A stretch of 64,000 nucleotides of DNA from Pedococcus sp031456495 (GTDB lineage Bacteria; Actinomycetota; Actinomycetes; Actinomycetales; Dermatophilaceae), in the NCBI RefSeq assembly GCF_031456495.1, contig NZ_JAVDUW010000001.1:682001-746000 (forward strand), read 5' to 3'. Under the pieces are notes generated by a model. That model was not told where the DNA came from and searched no databases. It saw only the letters and a list, made by a program, of their open reading frames with translations. The position numbers were made by a program, and so were the translations under genes. Of the stretch, positions 17,359-25,618 are shown piece by piece (the first letter of the stretch is position 1; every line of letters begins with the position of its first letter).

Positions 17359-18663
17359 TCAGCCGACCTTCTCGGCCTGGCCCACGACGAGGAAGCGCAC
17401 CCCGTCGAAGCGGGCCGGGTCCAGGACCCGACGGCCGTCGACGACGACCTGGACGCCCGGGAAGTCGGCGGCGGACAGGTCGCGGTACTCGGCGTGGTCG
17501 GCCTGGACGACGACGACGTCCACCGGCTCACCGACGGAGTACGCGTCCCAGCCGAACTTCGCGAGCTCGTCCGCGGCATACATCGGGTCGTGGACCACGA
17601 CGGAGGCGCCGGCCTCGCGCAGGGCGTCCACGGTCGCGAACACACCGGAGAACGCGGTCTCCTTGACCCCGCCGCGGTAGGAGGCGCCGAGCACGGCGAC
17701 CGTCTTGCCTTCGAGCGAGCCGCCGGCGGCGCCGACCGTGAGCCCGACGGTGTATGCCGGCATGGCCGCGTTGGCCTCGCGGGCGGCACGGACGACCGTG
17801 GCGTCCGGGTCGTTCCACAGGTAGAGCCGCGGGTAGACCGGGATGCAGTGCCCGCCGACGGCGATGCCGGGACGGTGGATGTGGCTGTACGGCTGGGAGT
17901 TGCTGGCCTCGATGACCTGGAAGACGTCGATGCCGTTCTTGGCGGCGAAGGCGCCGAACTGGTTGGCAAGGCCGATGTTGACGTCGCGGTAGGTGGTCTC
18001 GGCGAGCTTGGCCATCTCGGCCGCCTCGGCGGACCCGAGGTCCCAGACGCCGTTCGGGCGGGCGAGGTCGGGGCGCTCGTCGAACTGCAGCACCTGCTCG
18101 TAGAACTCGACCGCGCGCTTGGCGCCCTCGTCGGACAGGCCGCCGAGCAGCTTGGGGTACTTGCGCAGGTCCTCGAAGACGCGGCCGGTGAGCACGCGCT
18201 CCGGGGAGAAGACCAGGTGGAAGTCGGTGCCCTCGGTGAGGCCGCTGCCCTGCTCCAGCTTCGGCTTCCACCGGGTGCGGGTGGTACCGACGGGGAGGGT
18301 GGTCTCGTAGACGACCAGGGTGCCCGGCTTGAGGCCGCGGGCGATGTCGTCGGTCGCGGAGTCCATCCACCCGAAGTCGGGGCGGGCCTCCTCGTCGACG
18401 AACAGCGGCACGACCACGACGACGGCGTCGCTCTCGGCGACCGCGGCGGCGGTGTCGGTGGTGGCCCGCAGGTTGCCCGCGGGGACGACCTCGGCGAGGT
18501 ACTCCGCGAGGTGCGCCTCACCCGGGAACGGCTCGGTGCCGGCGTTGACCTGCTCCACGACGCCTGCGTTGACGTCTGCTCCGAGGACCTCGTGGCCCGA
18601 CTTGGCGAACTGGACGGCGAGGGGCAGGCCGATCTTGCCCAGCCCGACGACTGTGATCTTCAC
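17359..18663 (-). CDS. wbpA: UDP-GlcNAc 6-dehydrogenase (WbpA type)
   Basis: The 434-aa NAD-dependent nucleotide-sugar dehydrogenase opens with KITVVGLGKIGLPLAVQFAKSGHEV. The catalytic Cys273 sits in GIAVGGHCIPVYPRL, and VVYETTLPVGTTR and FSPERVLTGRV are the conserved substrate-binding blocks. It oxidises C6 of UDP-GlcNAc to the uronic acid, the entry step of the pathway encoded by the five genes downstream of its promoter and by wbpI. The GTG start at 18663 has AAGGA 6-8 bases upstream, and TAGGAT at 18694-18699 gives a leader of about 25 bases. This is the first gene of a six-gene operon with gaps of at most five bases. Confidence 0.88.
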   Translation of the reverse strand: MKITVVGLGKIGLPLAVQFAKSGHEVLGADVNAGVVEQVNAGTEPFPGEAHLAEYLAEVVPAGNLRATTDTAAAVAESDAVVVVVPLFVDEEARPDFGWMDSATDDIARGLKPGTLVVYETTLPVGTTRTRWKPKLEQGSGLTEGTDFHLVFSPERVLTGRVFEDLRKYPKLLGGLSDEGAKRAVEFYEQVLQFDERPDLARPNGVWDLGSAEAAEMAKLAETTYRDVNIGLANQFGAFAAKNGIDVFQVIEASNSQPYSHIHRPGIAVGGHCIPVYPRLYLWNDPDATVVRAAREANAAMPAYTVGLTVGAAGGSLEGKTVAVLGASYRGGVKETAFSGVFATVDALREAGASVVVHDPMYAADELAKFGWDAYSVGEPVDVVVVQADHAEYRDLSAADFPGVQVVVDGRRVLDPARFDGVRFLVVGQAEKVG

Positions 18664-18693
18664 GGTGTTCCTTCACGTTGGGGATCCCGGTCG

Positions 18694-18699
18694 ATCCTA
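18694..18699 (-). promoter_or_regulatory. -10 box TAGGAT of the wbpA operon
   Basis: TAGGAT on the minus strand lies 30 bases before the wbpA start, which has its own AAGGA ribosome-binding site. This promoter would drive the whole six-gene polysaccharide operon. Confidence 0.45.
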
Positions 18700-18827
18700 G
18701 AGGGTCCCAGCAGGTGGTCCGTCCGCGCACCTCGGGCCCCGAGGGTGCAACGGGCATGCGCGGGGGATGCACGGGTGACGCACCGGGTGCGCCTTGCGTG
18801 CTCGGCGCCACGTGTGATGCTGGGAGG

Positions 18828-19283
18828 GTGACGTTGAAGCACCAGAACGACCCGGACCTCATCCGCGAGCTGCTCGTCGACCCCGGGATCTGGGCCGTCG
18901 TGGGCCTGTCCCCCAACCGGGACCGCCCGGCCTACGACGTCGCCCGCTGGCTGAAGATGGAGCTCGGCAAGGGCCTCATCGCGGTCCACCCCTCGGCGCA
19001 GGAGGTGCACGACTCCCCCGCGTACGCCTCGCTCGCCGCGATCCCCGACGGCACCGACCTCAAGGTGGTCGACTGCTTCGTCAACTCCGAGCACGTCGGC
19101 GCCGTCGTGGACGAGGCCATCGAGCACCGCGACCGCCTGCAGATCGACGCCGTGTGGATGCAGCTCGACGTCGTCGACGAGGCGGCTGCGCACCGGGCCC
19201 GGGAGGCGGGCCTGGCGGTGGTCATGGACACCTGTCCCCGGATCGAGTGGCGGACCGTGCGCTCCGCCGGCATGGCCCGCTGA
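18828..19283 (+). CDS. CoA-binding (YccU-like) protein
   Basis: The 151-aa protein is a single Rossmann-like CoA-binding domain of the succinyl-CoA synthetase alpha type. It has IWAVVGLSPNRDRPAYDVARWLK near the N-terminus, KVVDCFVNSEHV in the middle and a C-terminal GLAVVMDTCPRIEW. The family binds CoA but its cellular role is unclear. The GTG at 18828 directly abuts a GGGAGG run. The TTG at 18834 has better spacing to that run and may be the real start. It diverges from wbpA and converges on the second CWB2 gene, with a terminator between. Confidence 0.8.
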   Translation: MTLKHQNDPDLIRELLVDPGIWAVVGLSPNRDRPAYDVARWLKMELGKGLIAVHPSAQEVHDSPAYASLAAIPDGTDLKVVDCFVNSEHVGAVVDEAIEHRDRLQIDAVWMQLDVVDEAAAHRAREAGLAVVMDTCPRIEWRTVRSAGMAR

Positions 19284-19293
19284 CACATGGCAC

Positions 19294-19325
19294 GGCCGGG
19301 GCGGTCACTCAGGACCACCCCGGCC
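19294..19325. terminator. Bidirectional terminator hairpin
   Basis: GGCCGGGG pairs with CCCCGGCC, then one C/A mismatch and GGT with ACC, closing an 8-base loop. It lies between the convergent genes ending at 19283 and 19386. No U-tract follows. Confidence 0.6.
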
Positions 19326-19385
19326 GGTGTGCGGGACACCTCCGCCGCCACCCGGCCCCGAGGGGTCAGGCGGCGGCCGGCGGCG

Positions 19386-20441
19386 TCAGCAGGGCTTGAG
19401 CGCCAGGGCCGCGTCGGACACGGCCGCGGTGCCACCGAGCGCGGTGACCTTCGTGGCCCCCAGCCGGGTGATCTCGGCCAGCGTGGCCTTCGGGACGCAG
19501 TTCGCCTGGGTGAGCAGCAGCGGCCGGAAGGTGTCACCCGGGCCGTAGATGGACACGGGCGCACCCGCCAGGGCGTCCGGGTAGTTCATGCCGTTGGCGA
19601 GGAACACCTCCTGGGCCGAGGGCACCGTGGCCGCGGAGACCTTGGCCGCCGTCTCGAAGCGGTTCGCGCCACCGACCCGGGTCACCGGGACGGCGCTGCC
19701 GACCGTCGACCTCACCTGGCCGAGGACGGTGTCGGAGATCGCCCCGGTGCCACCGAGGACGACGACCTTGCTGGGCTTGATCCGCTTCAGGGCGGTGACC
19801 GTCTCGCTGGGGAGCTTGGTGGGCGTGGTCAGCAGCAGCGTGCCGCCGGCGATCGCGGCCGCCGCGCCGCCGCCGAGGGCGTCGGGGAAGGTCGTGCCGC
19901 TCGCGAGGTAGACGGGGACGCCGGTGATCGGCGGCTGGAAACCGTCCGAGGTCTGCGCCGCCGTGTCGTAGCGGTTGAGGCCGTCGATGGTGAACGTCGC
20001 GTTGGCCGGCGCGTGCTTGGCCAGCTGGGCGACCATCGAGTTGCTCACCGCGGCCGGGCCACCGACCACGATGATCTGCTGCGTCTGGAGCCGGTCGAGC
20101 TCCGCCGCGACCGATGAGGGCAGGGTGCCGGAGGTGGGCACGAGCAGGAGGGGCGCGTTGAGGAACGCACCCATCGGGCCGGCGCCGAGGGCGTCCGGGA
20201 ACGACTGCCCGGACGCGACGACCACGGAGTCCTGGGGGGCGACGAAGTTCGCCTTGGAGATCGCGACGGCGGTCTTGTAGCGGTCGGAGCCGGCGAGGCG
20301 GCCCGTCGTGAGGGCCGTGAGGGCCGTGGCGGTCGCGGGGGCGGCGCCCGGCGCGGCACTGGGGGCGGCGAGGGCGGTGGTGCTCCCCGCGACGAGGGTG
20401 ACGGCTGCCACGACGGGCAGCACCAGACGAAGACGGTTCAT
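19386..20441 (-). CDS. Secreted three-repeat CWB2 protein
   Basis: The 351-aa protein has a Sec signal peptide (cleavage likely after ALAA near residue 26). A Pro/Ala linker follows, then three CWB2 repeats (about 48-145, 155-245 and 250-351) that fill the rest of the chain. Each repeat has an (R/N).(Y/F).TA start, an LASG..FPDAL or FLANGMNYPDAL segment and an end strand VVGG.AAVS. Nothing else is fused to it, so it may act purely as a wall-binding module or trimeric scaffold. It ends in a lone C-terminal Cys, with another Cys about 50 residues earlier, possibly forming a disulfide. The start is ATG at 20441. Confidence 0.8.
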   Translation of the reverse strand: MNRLRLVLPVVAAVTLVAGSTTALAAPSAAPGAAPATATALTALTTGRLAGSDRYKTAVAISKANFVAPQDSVVVASGQSFPDALGAGPMGAFLNAPLLLVPTSGTLPSSVAAELDRLQTQQIIVVGGPAAVSNSMVAQLAKHAPANATFTIDGLNRYDTAAQTSDGFQPPITGVPVYLASGTTFPDALGGGAAAAIAGGTLLLTTPTKLPSETVTALKRIKPSKVVVLGGTGAISDTVLGQVRSTVGSAVPVTRVGGANRFETAAKVSAATVPSAQEVFLANGMNYPDALAGAPVSIYGPGDTFRPLLLTQANCVPKATLAEITRLGATKVTALGGTAAVSDAALALKPC

Positions 20442-20576
20442 GCGGTGGCGTCTTTCCGTACGCGCGGGAGGTGCGGCCCGCGGGAGATGTGACGCCTGAG
20501 GTTAGCCCGCCGCACCCCGCCGCGGGCCCGAAACGGACAAAACCCCACGTGTCGCCCGCCGGTCGACGCGGATGCC

Positions 20577-21104
20577 TCAGCGGGCGGTGCGCTCCCGCAG
20601 CGCGGCGCCCTTGGCGTGGGCGGCGTCGCGCAGCGACGCCTGGAAGGCGGTCATCCGCTCGCGCAGCCCCTCGGCATACGCACCCTCGCCGGCAGCCAGC
20701 ACGCGCACGGCGAGCAGGCCCGCGTTGCGCGCCCCGCCGATCGACACGGTCGCGACGGGCACGCCCGCGGGCATCTGGACGATCGACAGCAGCGAGTCCA
20801 TGCCGTCGAGGTGCTTGAGCGGCACCGGCACGCCGATGACCGGCAGCGGCGTGACGGCGGCGAGCATCCCGGGCAGGTGGGCGGCTCCCCCGGCCCCGGC
20901 GATGACGACGCGCAGACCGCGGCCGGCAGCCTGCTGCCCGTAGGCGACCATCTCGTCGGGCATGCGGTGCGCGGAGACGACGTCCGCCTCGTAGGGCACC
21001 CCGAACTCCTCCAGCGCCAGCGCCGCCTGCTCCATGACCGGCCAGTCGCTGTCGCTGCCCATGACCAGCCCGACGAGGGGCTGCGTCGCCTCGGTGTCGC
21101 TCAT
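20577..21104 (-). CDS. purE: N5-carboxyaminoimidazole ribonucleotide mutase
   Basis: The 175-aa protein is class I PurE. It has the substrate loop GLVMGSDSDWPVMEQA, the catalytic SAHRMPDEM motif (His near residue 52) and the GAGGAAHLPGM loop. It converts N5-CAIR to CAIR in de novo purine synthesis. Its ATG overlaps the purK stop (ATGA), so the two are translationally coupled in the usual purK-purE order. The pair lies next to gtrA, as I recall for mycobacteria. Confidence 0.96.
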   Translation of the reverse strand: MSDTEATQPLVGLVMGSDSDWPVMEQAALALEEFGVPYEADVVSAHRMPDEMVAYGQQAAGRGLRVVIAGAGGAAHLPGMLAAVTPLPVIGVPVPLKHLDGMDSLLSIVQMPAGVPVATVSIGGARNAGLLAVRVLAAGEGAYAEGLRERMTAFQASLRDAAHAKGAALRERTAR

Positions 21105-22312
21105 TCCGTCACCACTCCCGTGAGGTAGTCGGCGGCGTGCTGGGCACGCTCGCGCAGGTCGGCGAGGTCGGTGCCGCTGACGTTGACGTGGCCGATCTTG
21201 CGACCGGGACGGACGGACTTGCCGTACAGGTGCACCTTGAGCCCGGGGTCGCGCGCCATGACGTGCCGGTATGCCGGGTAGAGCTCCGGGTAGTCGCCGC
21301 CGAGCACGTTGGCCATCACGGTCCACGGCGCCCGCGCTGCGGGCGAGCCGAGCGGGAGGTCGAGGACCGCACGCAGGTGCTGCTCGAACTGCCCGGTGAC
21401 GGCGCCGTCCATAGACCAGTGGCCGGAGTTGTGCGGGCGCATGGCCAGCTCGTTGACGACGTACTCGGGCGCGCCCGTCTCGGGGTCGCGCACCTCGAAC
21501 ATCTCCACGGCGAAGACGCCGGTGACGCCGAGGTCCTCGGCGATGCGCAGCGCGGCCTCGGTGGCCACGGCCGCCAGGTGCGGGTCGAGGTCGGGGGCCG
21601 GGGCGAGCACCTCGGTGCAGATGCCGTCGGTCTGCACGGTCTCGACGACCGGCCACGCGGCGGCCTGGTCCGACGGGCTGCGCGCCACCAGGACGGCCAG
21701 CTCGCGGACGAAGTCGACCTTCTCCTCCAGCAGGAGGCCGTCGCGCAGCGGTCCGCTGCCCTGCGCGGCATCGCTGTCGGCCTGCTCCAGCCAGTCCGCG
21801 AGCTCCTCGACGGAGCCGACCACCCGTACGCCCTTGCCGTCGTACCCGCCCCGTGGCGTCTTGGCGACGATGGGCCACCCGACCTGCTCGGCGAACGTCT
21901 CGACGTCCGCGGCGGTCCGGGCCTGGGCCCACGCCGGGCAGGCGACGTCGATCTCGGTGAGGCGGTGGCGCATCGCCAGCTTGTCCTGGGCGAAGACCAG
22001 CGCGGCGGGGCTGGGGTGCAGGGCGACGCCGCGCTCCTCCAGCGCCGCGAGCACCTCCGGCGGCACGTGCTCGTGGTCGAAGGTGACGACGTCGCACTCG
22101 GCCGCGAAGGCGAGCACCGCGTCGACGTCGGTGTGCGACCCCACCGGGGCGGAGGGGATCACCTGCGCCGCCGCCGAGTCGGGCGCCTCGGCGAGGACCG
22201 ACAGGGAGACGGCGAGCTCGGCGGCCGGGCCCGCGCACATGCGGGCCAGCTGGCCGCCACCGATGACACCGACCACGGGGAAGCCGCCGGGGGCGCGCTG
22301 CGGGGAGGTCAC
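21101..22312 (-). CDS. purK: N5-carboxyaminoimidazole ribonucleotide synthase
   Basis: The 403-aa ATP-grasp enzyme makes N5-CAIR from AIR, bicarbonate and ATP. Visible are the N-terminal VGVIGGGQLARM motif, the ATP-grasp Lys in WPIVAKTPRGGYDGKGV, and the metal-binding end EVNELAMRPHNSGH-type block (here YVVNELAMRPHNSGHWSMDG). The GTG at 22312 is chosen because TATCCT ends 6 bases before it. An upstream extension encoded by the 21-base direct repeat would be low-complexity and is unlikely. It diverges from gtrA. Confidence 0.95.
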   Translation of the reverse strand: MTSPQRAPGGFPVVGVIGGGQLARMCAGPAAELAVSLSVLAEAPDSAAAQVIPSAPVGSHTDVDAVLAFAAECDVVTFDHEHVPPEVLAALEERGVALHPSPAALVFAQDKLAMRHRLTEIDVACPAWAQARTAADVETFAEQVGWPIVAKTPRGGYDGKGVRVVGSVEELADWLEQADSDAAQGSGPLRDGLLLEEKVDFVRELAVLVARSPSDQAAAWPVVETVQTDGICTEVLAPAPDLDPHLAAVATEAALRIAEDLGVTGVFAVEMFEVRDPETGAPEYVVNELAMRPHNSGHWSMDGAVTGQFEQHLRAVLDLPLGSPAARAPWTVMANVLGGDYPELYPAYRHVMARDPGLKVHLYGKSVRPGRKIGHVNVSGTDLADLRERAQHAADYLTGVVTE

Positions 22313-22318
22313 GCCGCG

Positions 22319-22324
22319 AGGATA
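22319..22324 (-). promoter_or_regulatory. -10 box TATCCT, leaderless start of purK
   Basis: TATCCT on the minus strand ends 6 bases before the GTG at 22312. Confidence 0.5.
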
Positions 22325-22341
22325 GCGACGGGCGGGGCCCA

Positions 22342-22383
22342 CCGTTCGTCCGGCACCCGGTCCCGTTCGTCCGGCACCCGGTC
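22342..22383. repeat. Perfect 21-base tandem duplication
   Basis: CCGTTCGTCCGGCACCCGGT plus C is repeated exactly at 22342-22362 and 22363-22383, in the gap between the divergent purK and gtrA promoters. It lies just upstream of both -10 boxes. Confidence 0.85.
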
Positions 22384-22413
22384 GTGGTGGCATCCGGGCA
22401 CAGGCTGCCCCGG

Positions 22414-22419
22414 TACGCT
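22414..22419 (+). promoter_or_regulatory. -10 box TACGCT, leaderless start of gtrA
   Basis: TACGCT ends 6 bases before the GTG at 22426. Confidence 0.5.
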
Positions 22420-22425
22420 CCAGCG

Positions 22426-22905
22426 GTGGCCCCCACCTCCGTCCTCGACCGCGCCCGCGGTGCCGTCGGGGTCCTCTACCGCGAGATGATCAAGTTCGGC
22501 GTCGTCGGTGCGGTCTCGTTCGTCGTCGACGTCGGCCTCATGAACGTGCTGCGGCACACCGTGATGGAGGACAAGCCCACGGGCGCCAAGGTCGTCTCGG
22601 CCTCGGTCGCGACCGCCATCGCGTGGATCGGCAACCGCGCGTGGACCTTCCGGCACCGGCGCAACCGTCCCGCGCACCACGAGGCCGGCCTGTTCTTCCT
22701 CACGAACGGCATCGCGCTGCTGATCGGTGCCGGCTGCATCGCGCTGTCGCACTACGGGTTCGGCCTGAAGTCGCTGACCGCCGACAACATCGCGAACGTC
22801 GTCGGCATCGCCCTCGGCACGCTCTTCCGGTTCTGGGCCTACCGCCAGTTCGTCTTCCGCCGCGAGCCCCTGGTCGACACCTCCCCCATCTCCGAGCACC
22901 ACTGA
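22426..22905 (+). CDS. GtrA-family membrane protein
   Basis: The 159-aa protein has four predicted membrane helices, starting with MIKFGVVGAVSFVVDVGLMNVL. The conserved GtrA features are WIGNRAWTFRHRR between helices 2 and 3 and FRFWAYRQFVFR at the end of helix 4. GtrA proteins help flip polyprenyl-phosphate sugars. The mycobacterial neighbour of purK that I recall (Rv3277) is a member. Start GTG at 22426, although an in-frame GTG at 22384 exists. Given the polysaccharide locus nearby, a role in wall-glycan sugar supply is plausible. Confidence 0.88.
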   Translation: MAPTSVLDRARGAVGVLYREMIKFGVVGAVSFVVDVGLMNVLRHTVMEDKPTGAKVVSASVATAIAWIGNRAWTFRHRRNRPAHHEAGLFFLTNGIALLIGAGCIALSHYGFGLKSLTADNIANVVGIALGTLFRFWAYRQFVFRREPLVDTSPISEHH

Positions 22906-22934
22906 CCCCTCGGGCCGAGCGCCCTTCCGGCAAA

Positions 22935-22995
22935 ACGGCAGTTGCGGCCATGAAACGGCACCTTTGAGGTGCCGTTTCACGCCAGCAACTGCCGT
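22935..22995. terminator. Nested palindrome between convergent genes
   Basis: An inner hairpin of 13 pairs (22951-22963 with 22967-22979, loop TTG) lies inside an outer 11-base inverted repeat ACGGCAGTTGC (22935-22945) and GCAACTGCCGT (22985-22995). It sits between gtrA and the histidine kinase gene, whose 3' ends face each other, so a bidirectional terminator is likely. The outer arm resembles that of the palindrome at 42051-42121. Confidence 0.6.
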
Positions 22996-23083
22996 GTTGC
23001 GGGGACGACCCGGAGGCGCGCGGGTATGCCGGGGTGCGGGTGTGCCGGGCAGCCGGCGGTTCGCAGCGGGTGGGCGTGGCCGG

Positions 23084-24112
23084 TCAGGCGGCGTCGGACT
23101 CGCTGAGGAAGAGGGCGAAGATCGCCGGCTGGGCCTGGATCAGCTCGAGCCGGCCGCCGTTGGACTCGGCCAGGTCGCGCGCCAGGGCGAGGCCGAGACC
23201 GGTGCCCGTGGTGGTGACCGACCGCTCGAAGATGTGCGGCGCGATGGTCGAGGGGACGCCCTCGCCCTGGTCGCTGACCTCGACCACGACCGACGGACCG
23301 CTGCGCCGGGCGTGGACGTCGACCGTCCCGCGGCCGTGTGCCAGCGCGTTCTCCAGCAGCGTGGACAGCACCTGCGACAGGTCCACCGGCTTCGCCTGCA
23401 CCACGAGGCCGCGCTCGCCGTGCACGTGCACGCTGCGGCGCGCCTGCTCGAAGGCCGGCTGCCACTCCCTCTGCAGCGCGGCGATGACCGAGTCGAGCGA
23501 GACCGTCGCCTTGGGCTCGTCGCCGCCGCGCCGGGTGCGCGCCATGAGGTCGTCGACGACCCGGGTGAGGCGCTCGACCTGCGCGATGGCGATCGTGGCC
23601 TCCTCCTGCACGACGTCGAGGTCGTCGGTCACCGAGATCTCCTCGAGCCGCATGAGCAGCGCCGTGAGGGGCGTGCGCAGCTGGTGCGACGCGTCGGCGG
23701 CGAAGTCGCGCTCGGACGCCAGCGACTTGGTCAGCCGCTGCGCGCTGCGCGACAGCACCTCGGAGACCTGGTCGAGCTCGGCGATCCCGGAGTGCAGCGG
23801 CTGGATGCGGGACTCACCCGCGCCGAGCCGTTCGGCCCGGTCGGCCAGCGCCCGCATGGGCTGGGACATCATGTGCGCCTGCCGGATGGCCACGAAGACC
23901 CCCGCCGCCAGGGCGAGGACCGCCAGCGCGACCACGACACCGACGAGCCGCATCGACGTCTGGGACGGCGTCCCGTCCGCCAGCCAGCGGCCGACGACCC
24001 CCCGCCCGTCGCCGACGCTCGCGTTCCAGATCGCGAAGCCGACCGGCGCCATCGTGATGACGATGGCGAGGCCGACCGCGAGCACCGTCGAACGGATCAG
24101 CTGCTGACGCAT
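23084..24112 (-). CDS. Sensor histidine kinase
   Basis: The 342-aa kinase has two membrane helices (about 8-28 and 56-76) flanking a short extracytoplasmic loop of only about 27 residues. A HAMP linker and a HisKA domain follow, with the phospho-acceptor His143 in DASHQLRTPL. The ATPase domain shows the N box LLENALAHG, G1 DQGEGVP and G2 GTGLGLALA. The small outer loop suggests sensing within the membrane or through partners. It lies 9 bases downstream of its response regulator and is surely cotranscribed with it. The signal is unknown. Confidence 0.93.
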   Translation of the reverse strand: MRQQLIRSTVLAVGLAIVITMAPVGFAIWNASVGDGRGVVGRWLADGTPSQTSMRLVGVVVALAVLALAAGVFVAIRQAHMMSQPMRALADRAERLGAGESRIQPLHSGIAELDQVSEVLSRSAQRLTKSLASERDFAADASHQLRTPLTALLMRLEEISVTDDLDVVQEEATIAIAQVERLTRVVDDLMARTRRGGDEPKATVSLDSVIAALQREWQPAFEQARRSVHVHGERGLVVQAKPVDLSQVLSTLLENALAHGRGTVDVHARRSGPSVVVEVSDQGEGVPSTIAPHIFERSVTTTGTGLGLALARDLAESNGGRLELIQAQPAIFALFLSESDAA

Positions 24113-24121
24113 GGGTCCGGG

Positions 24122-24796
24122 TCAGACGTCGTCGCGCTCGAACCTGAAGCCGACACCGCGGACGGTGGCGATGTAGCGCGGCTGCGCGGCGTCGTCGCCG
24201 AGCTTGCGGCGCAGGACGGAGATGTGCATGTCGAGGGTCTTGGTCGACCCGAACCACGCGGTCTCCCAGATCTCGCGCATGAGCTGCTCCCGCGAGACGA
24301 CCTTGCCCTGCTCGCGCACGAGCACCCGCAGCAGGTCGAACTCCTTGGCGGTGAGCTGCAGCTCCTCGTCCTTGAACCACGCCCGCCGGCCCTCGGGGTC
24401 GATGCGCACGAGCTCGTGGGCGGCCGGGGCGTCGGACGGGTTGCGGCGCATGAGCGCCCGGACGCGCGCCAGCAGCTCTGCCAGCCGGAACGGCTTGGTG
24501 ACGTAGTCGTCCGCACCGGCGTCGAGACCGACGACGGTGTCCACCTCGTCGGCCCTCGCGGTGAGGATGAGGACCGGGACGGTGCGGCCCTCGGCACGGA
24601 TCCGGCGGCAGACCTCGAGGCCGTCGACGTACGGGAGTCCGAGGTCGAGCACGACCAGGTCGGGGTTCTCCGCGGAGGCCTCGAGCGCTGCCCGTCCGTC
24701 GGCGCGCACGTCGACGTCGTAGCCCTCCCGGCGCAGCGCGCGGGCCAGCGGCTCGGAGATGGCGGGGTCGTCCTCAGCGAGGAGCACTCGGGTCAT
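24122..24796 (-). CDS. OmpR/PhoB-family response regulator
   Basis: The 224-aa protein has a receiver domain (acidic pocket at LLAEDD, phospho-acceptor Asp51 in VVLDLGLP, Lys in YVTKPF) and a winged-helix output domain from about residue 125. That domain holds LTAKEFDLLRVLVREQGKVVSREQL and the recognition helix region TLDMHISVLRRKLGDD. It would bind direct repeats on DNA once phosphorylated by the downstream kinase. The ATG at 24796 has TACGAT 7 bases upstream and no Shine-Dalgarno, implying a leaderless transcript. Confidence 0.94.
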   Translation of the reverse strand: MTRVLLAEDDPAISEPLARALRREGYDVDVRADGRAALEASAENPDLVVLDLGLPYVDGLEVCRRIRAEGRTVPVLILTARADEVDTVVGLDAGADDYVTKPFRLAELLARVRALMRRNPSDAPAAHELVRIDPEGRRAWFKDEELQLTAKEFDLLRVLVREQGKVVSREQLMREIWETAWFGSTKTLDMHISVLRRKLGDDAAQPRYIATVRGVGFRFERDDV

Positions 24797-24803
24797 GGGG
24801 GGA

Positions 24804-24809
24804 ATCGTA
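24804..24809 (-). promoter_or_regulatory. -10 box TACGAT, leaderless start of the response regulator
   Basis: TACGAT on the minus strand ends 7 bases before the ATG at 24796. The gap is T followed by a C-run. Confidence 0.5.
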
Positions 24810-24826
24810 GGCAAAGCGACGCGTTC

Positions 24827-25618
24827 TCAGCGACCGGGCCACTGTGGTCGGCGTTTCTCGTTGAACGCGGCAACCCCTTCGGCACGGTCCGCGGAGAACG
24901 CCGTGGCCGCCCACATCTCGTCCTCGATGCGCAGCCCGGCGGCCAGGTCGGTGTCGAAGCCGCGGCGCATCGCCGCCTTGGCGTTGCGCACGCCGACCGG
25001 CGAGTTGCCCGCGACGACGGTCGCCAGCTCGAGCGCACGCTCCCGCGCGGTACCGGCCGGCACGACCTCGTCGACGGCGCCGAGGTCGTGGGCCTCCTGT
25101 GCCGTGAACCGCTGGGCGGTGAAGACCATCCGCGCGGCACGGCTCCAGCCGACCCGCCGGGTCAGGAGCTGCGTGCCCCCGCCACCGGGGATGACCCCGA
25201 CCGACACCTCGGGCAGCCCGACGACCGCGGCCTCCCCGCAGACCACCAGGTCGCAGGACAGCGCGATCTCGAAGCCGCCCCCCAGCGCGTACCCGTCCAC
25301 CGCCGCCACCACCGGGACGGGCAGGTCGAGCACGCCCCGGTATGCCGCCTGCGCCAGCGGGCGCTGGGCGCGCAGCTGCTCGTCGGTGAAGGAGTTGCGC
25401 TCCTTGAGGTCGGCGCCGACGCAGAACGCCTTGGGGTGGGTGGAGCTGACGACGACGGCCCGCACGGTCGGGTCGCCCGCGACCTCGCGGGTGGCGCGGC
25501 CCAGCGCGTGCGCCATCTCGGTGGAGACGGCGTTCATCGCCTCGGGACGGTCGAGCACGAGCTCGGCGACGTGCCCGTCCTCGCCGTGGCGCTCGATCCG
25601 GACCAGGTCGGTCGTCAT
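24827..25618 (-). CDS. Enoyl-CoA hydratase/isomerase family protein
   Basis: The 263-aa crotonase-fold protein has the oxyanion-hole segments FCVGADLKE (about residue 65) and YALGGGFEIALSCDLVV. The two catalytic positions are found in the EVSVGVIPGGGGTQLLTRRVG block, where Glu supports hydratase activity. The first catalytic Glu of classical hydratases (in GG.ELA) also appears as GGGFEIA. It probably hydrates short or branched enoyl-CoA. Its ATG at 25618 overlaps the stop of the upstream adenylate cyclase gene by four bases (ATGA). A GAGAGG Shine-Dalgarno lies 9 bases upstream, inside that cyclase gene. Confidence 0.92.
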   Translation of the reverse strand: MTTDLVRIERHGEDGHVAELVLDRPEAMNAVSTEMAHALGRATREVAGDPTVRAVVVSSTHPKAFCVGADLKERNSFTDEQLRAQRPLAQAAYRGVLDLPVPVVAAVDGYALGGGFEIALSCDLVVCGEAAVVGLPEVSVGVIPGGGGTQLLTRRVGWSRAARMVFTAQRFTAQEAHDLGAVDEVVPAGTARERALELATVVAGNSPVGVRNAKAAMRRGFDTDLAAGLRIEDEMWAATAFSADRAEGVAAFNEKRRPQWPGR

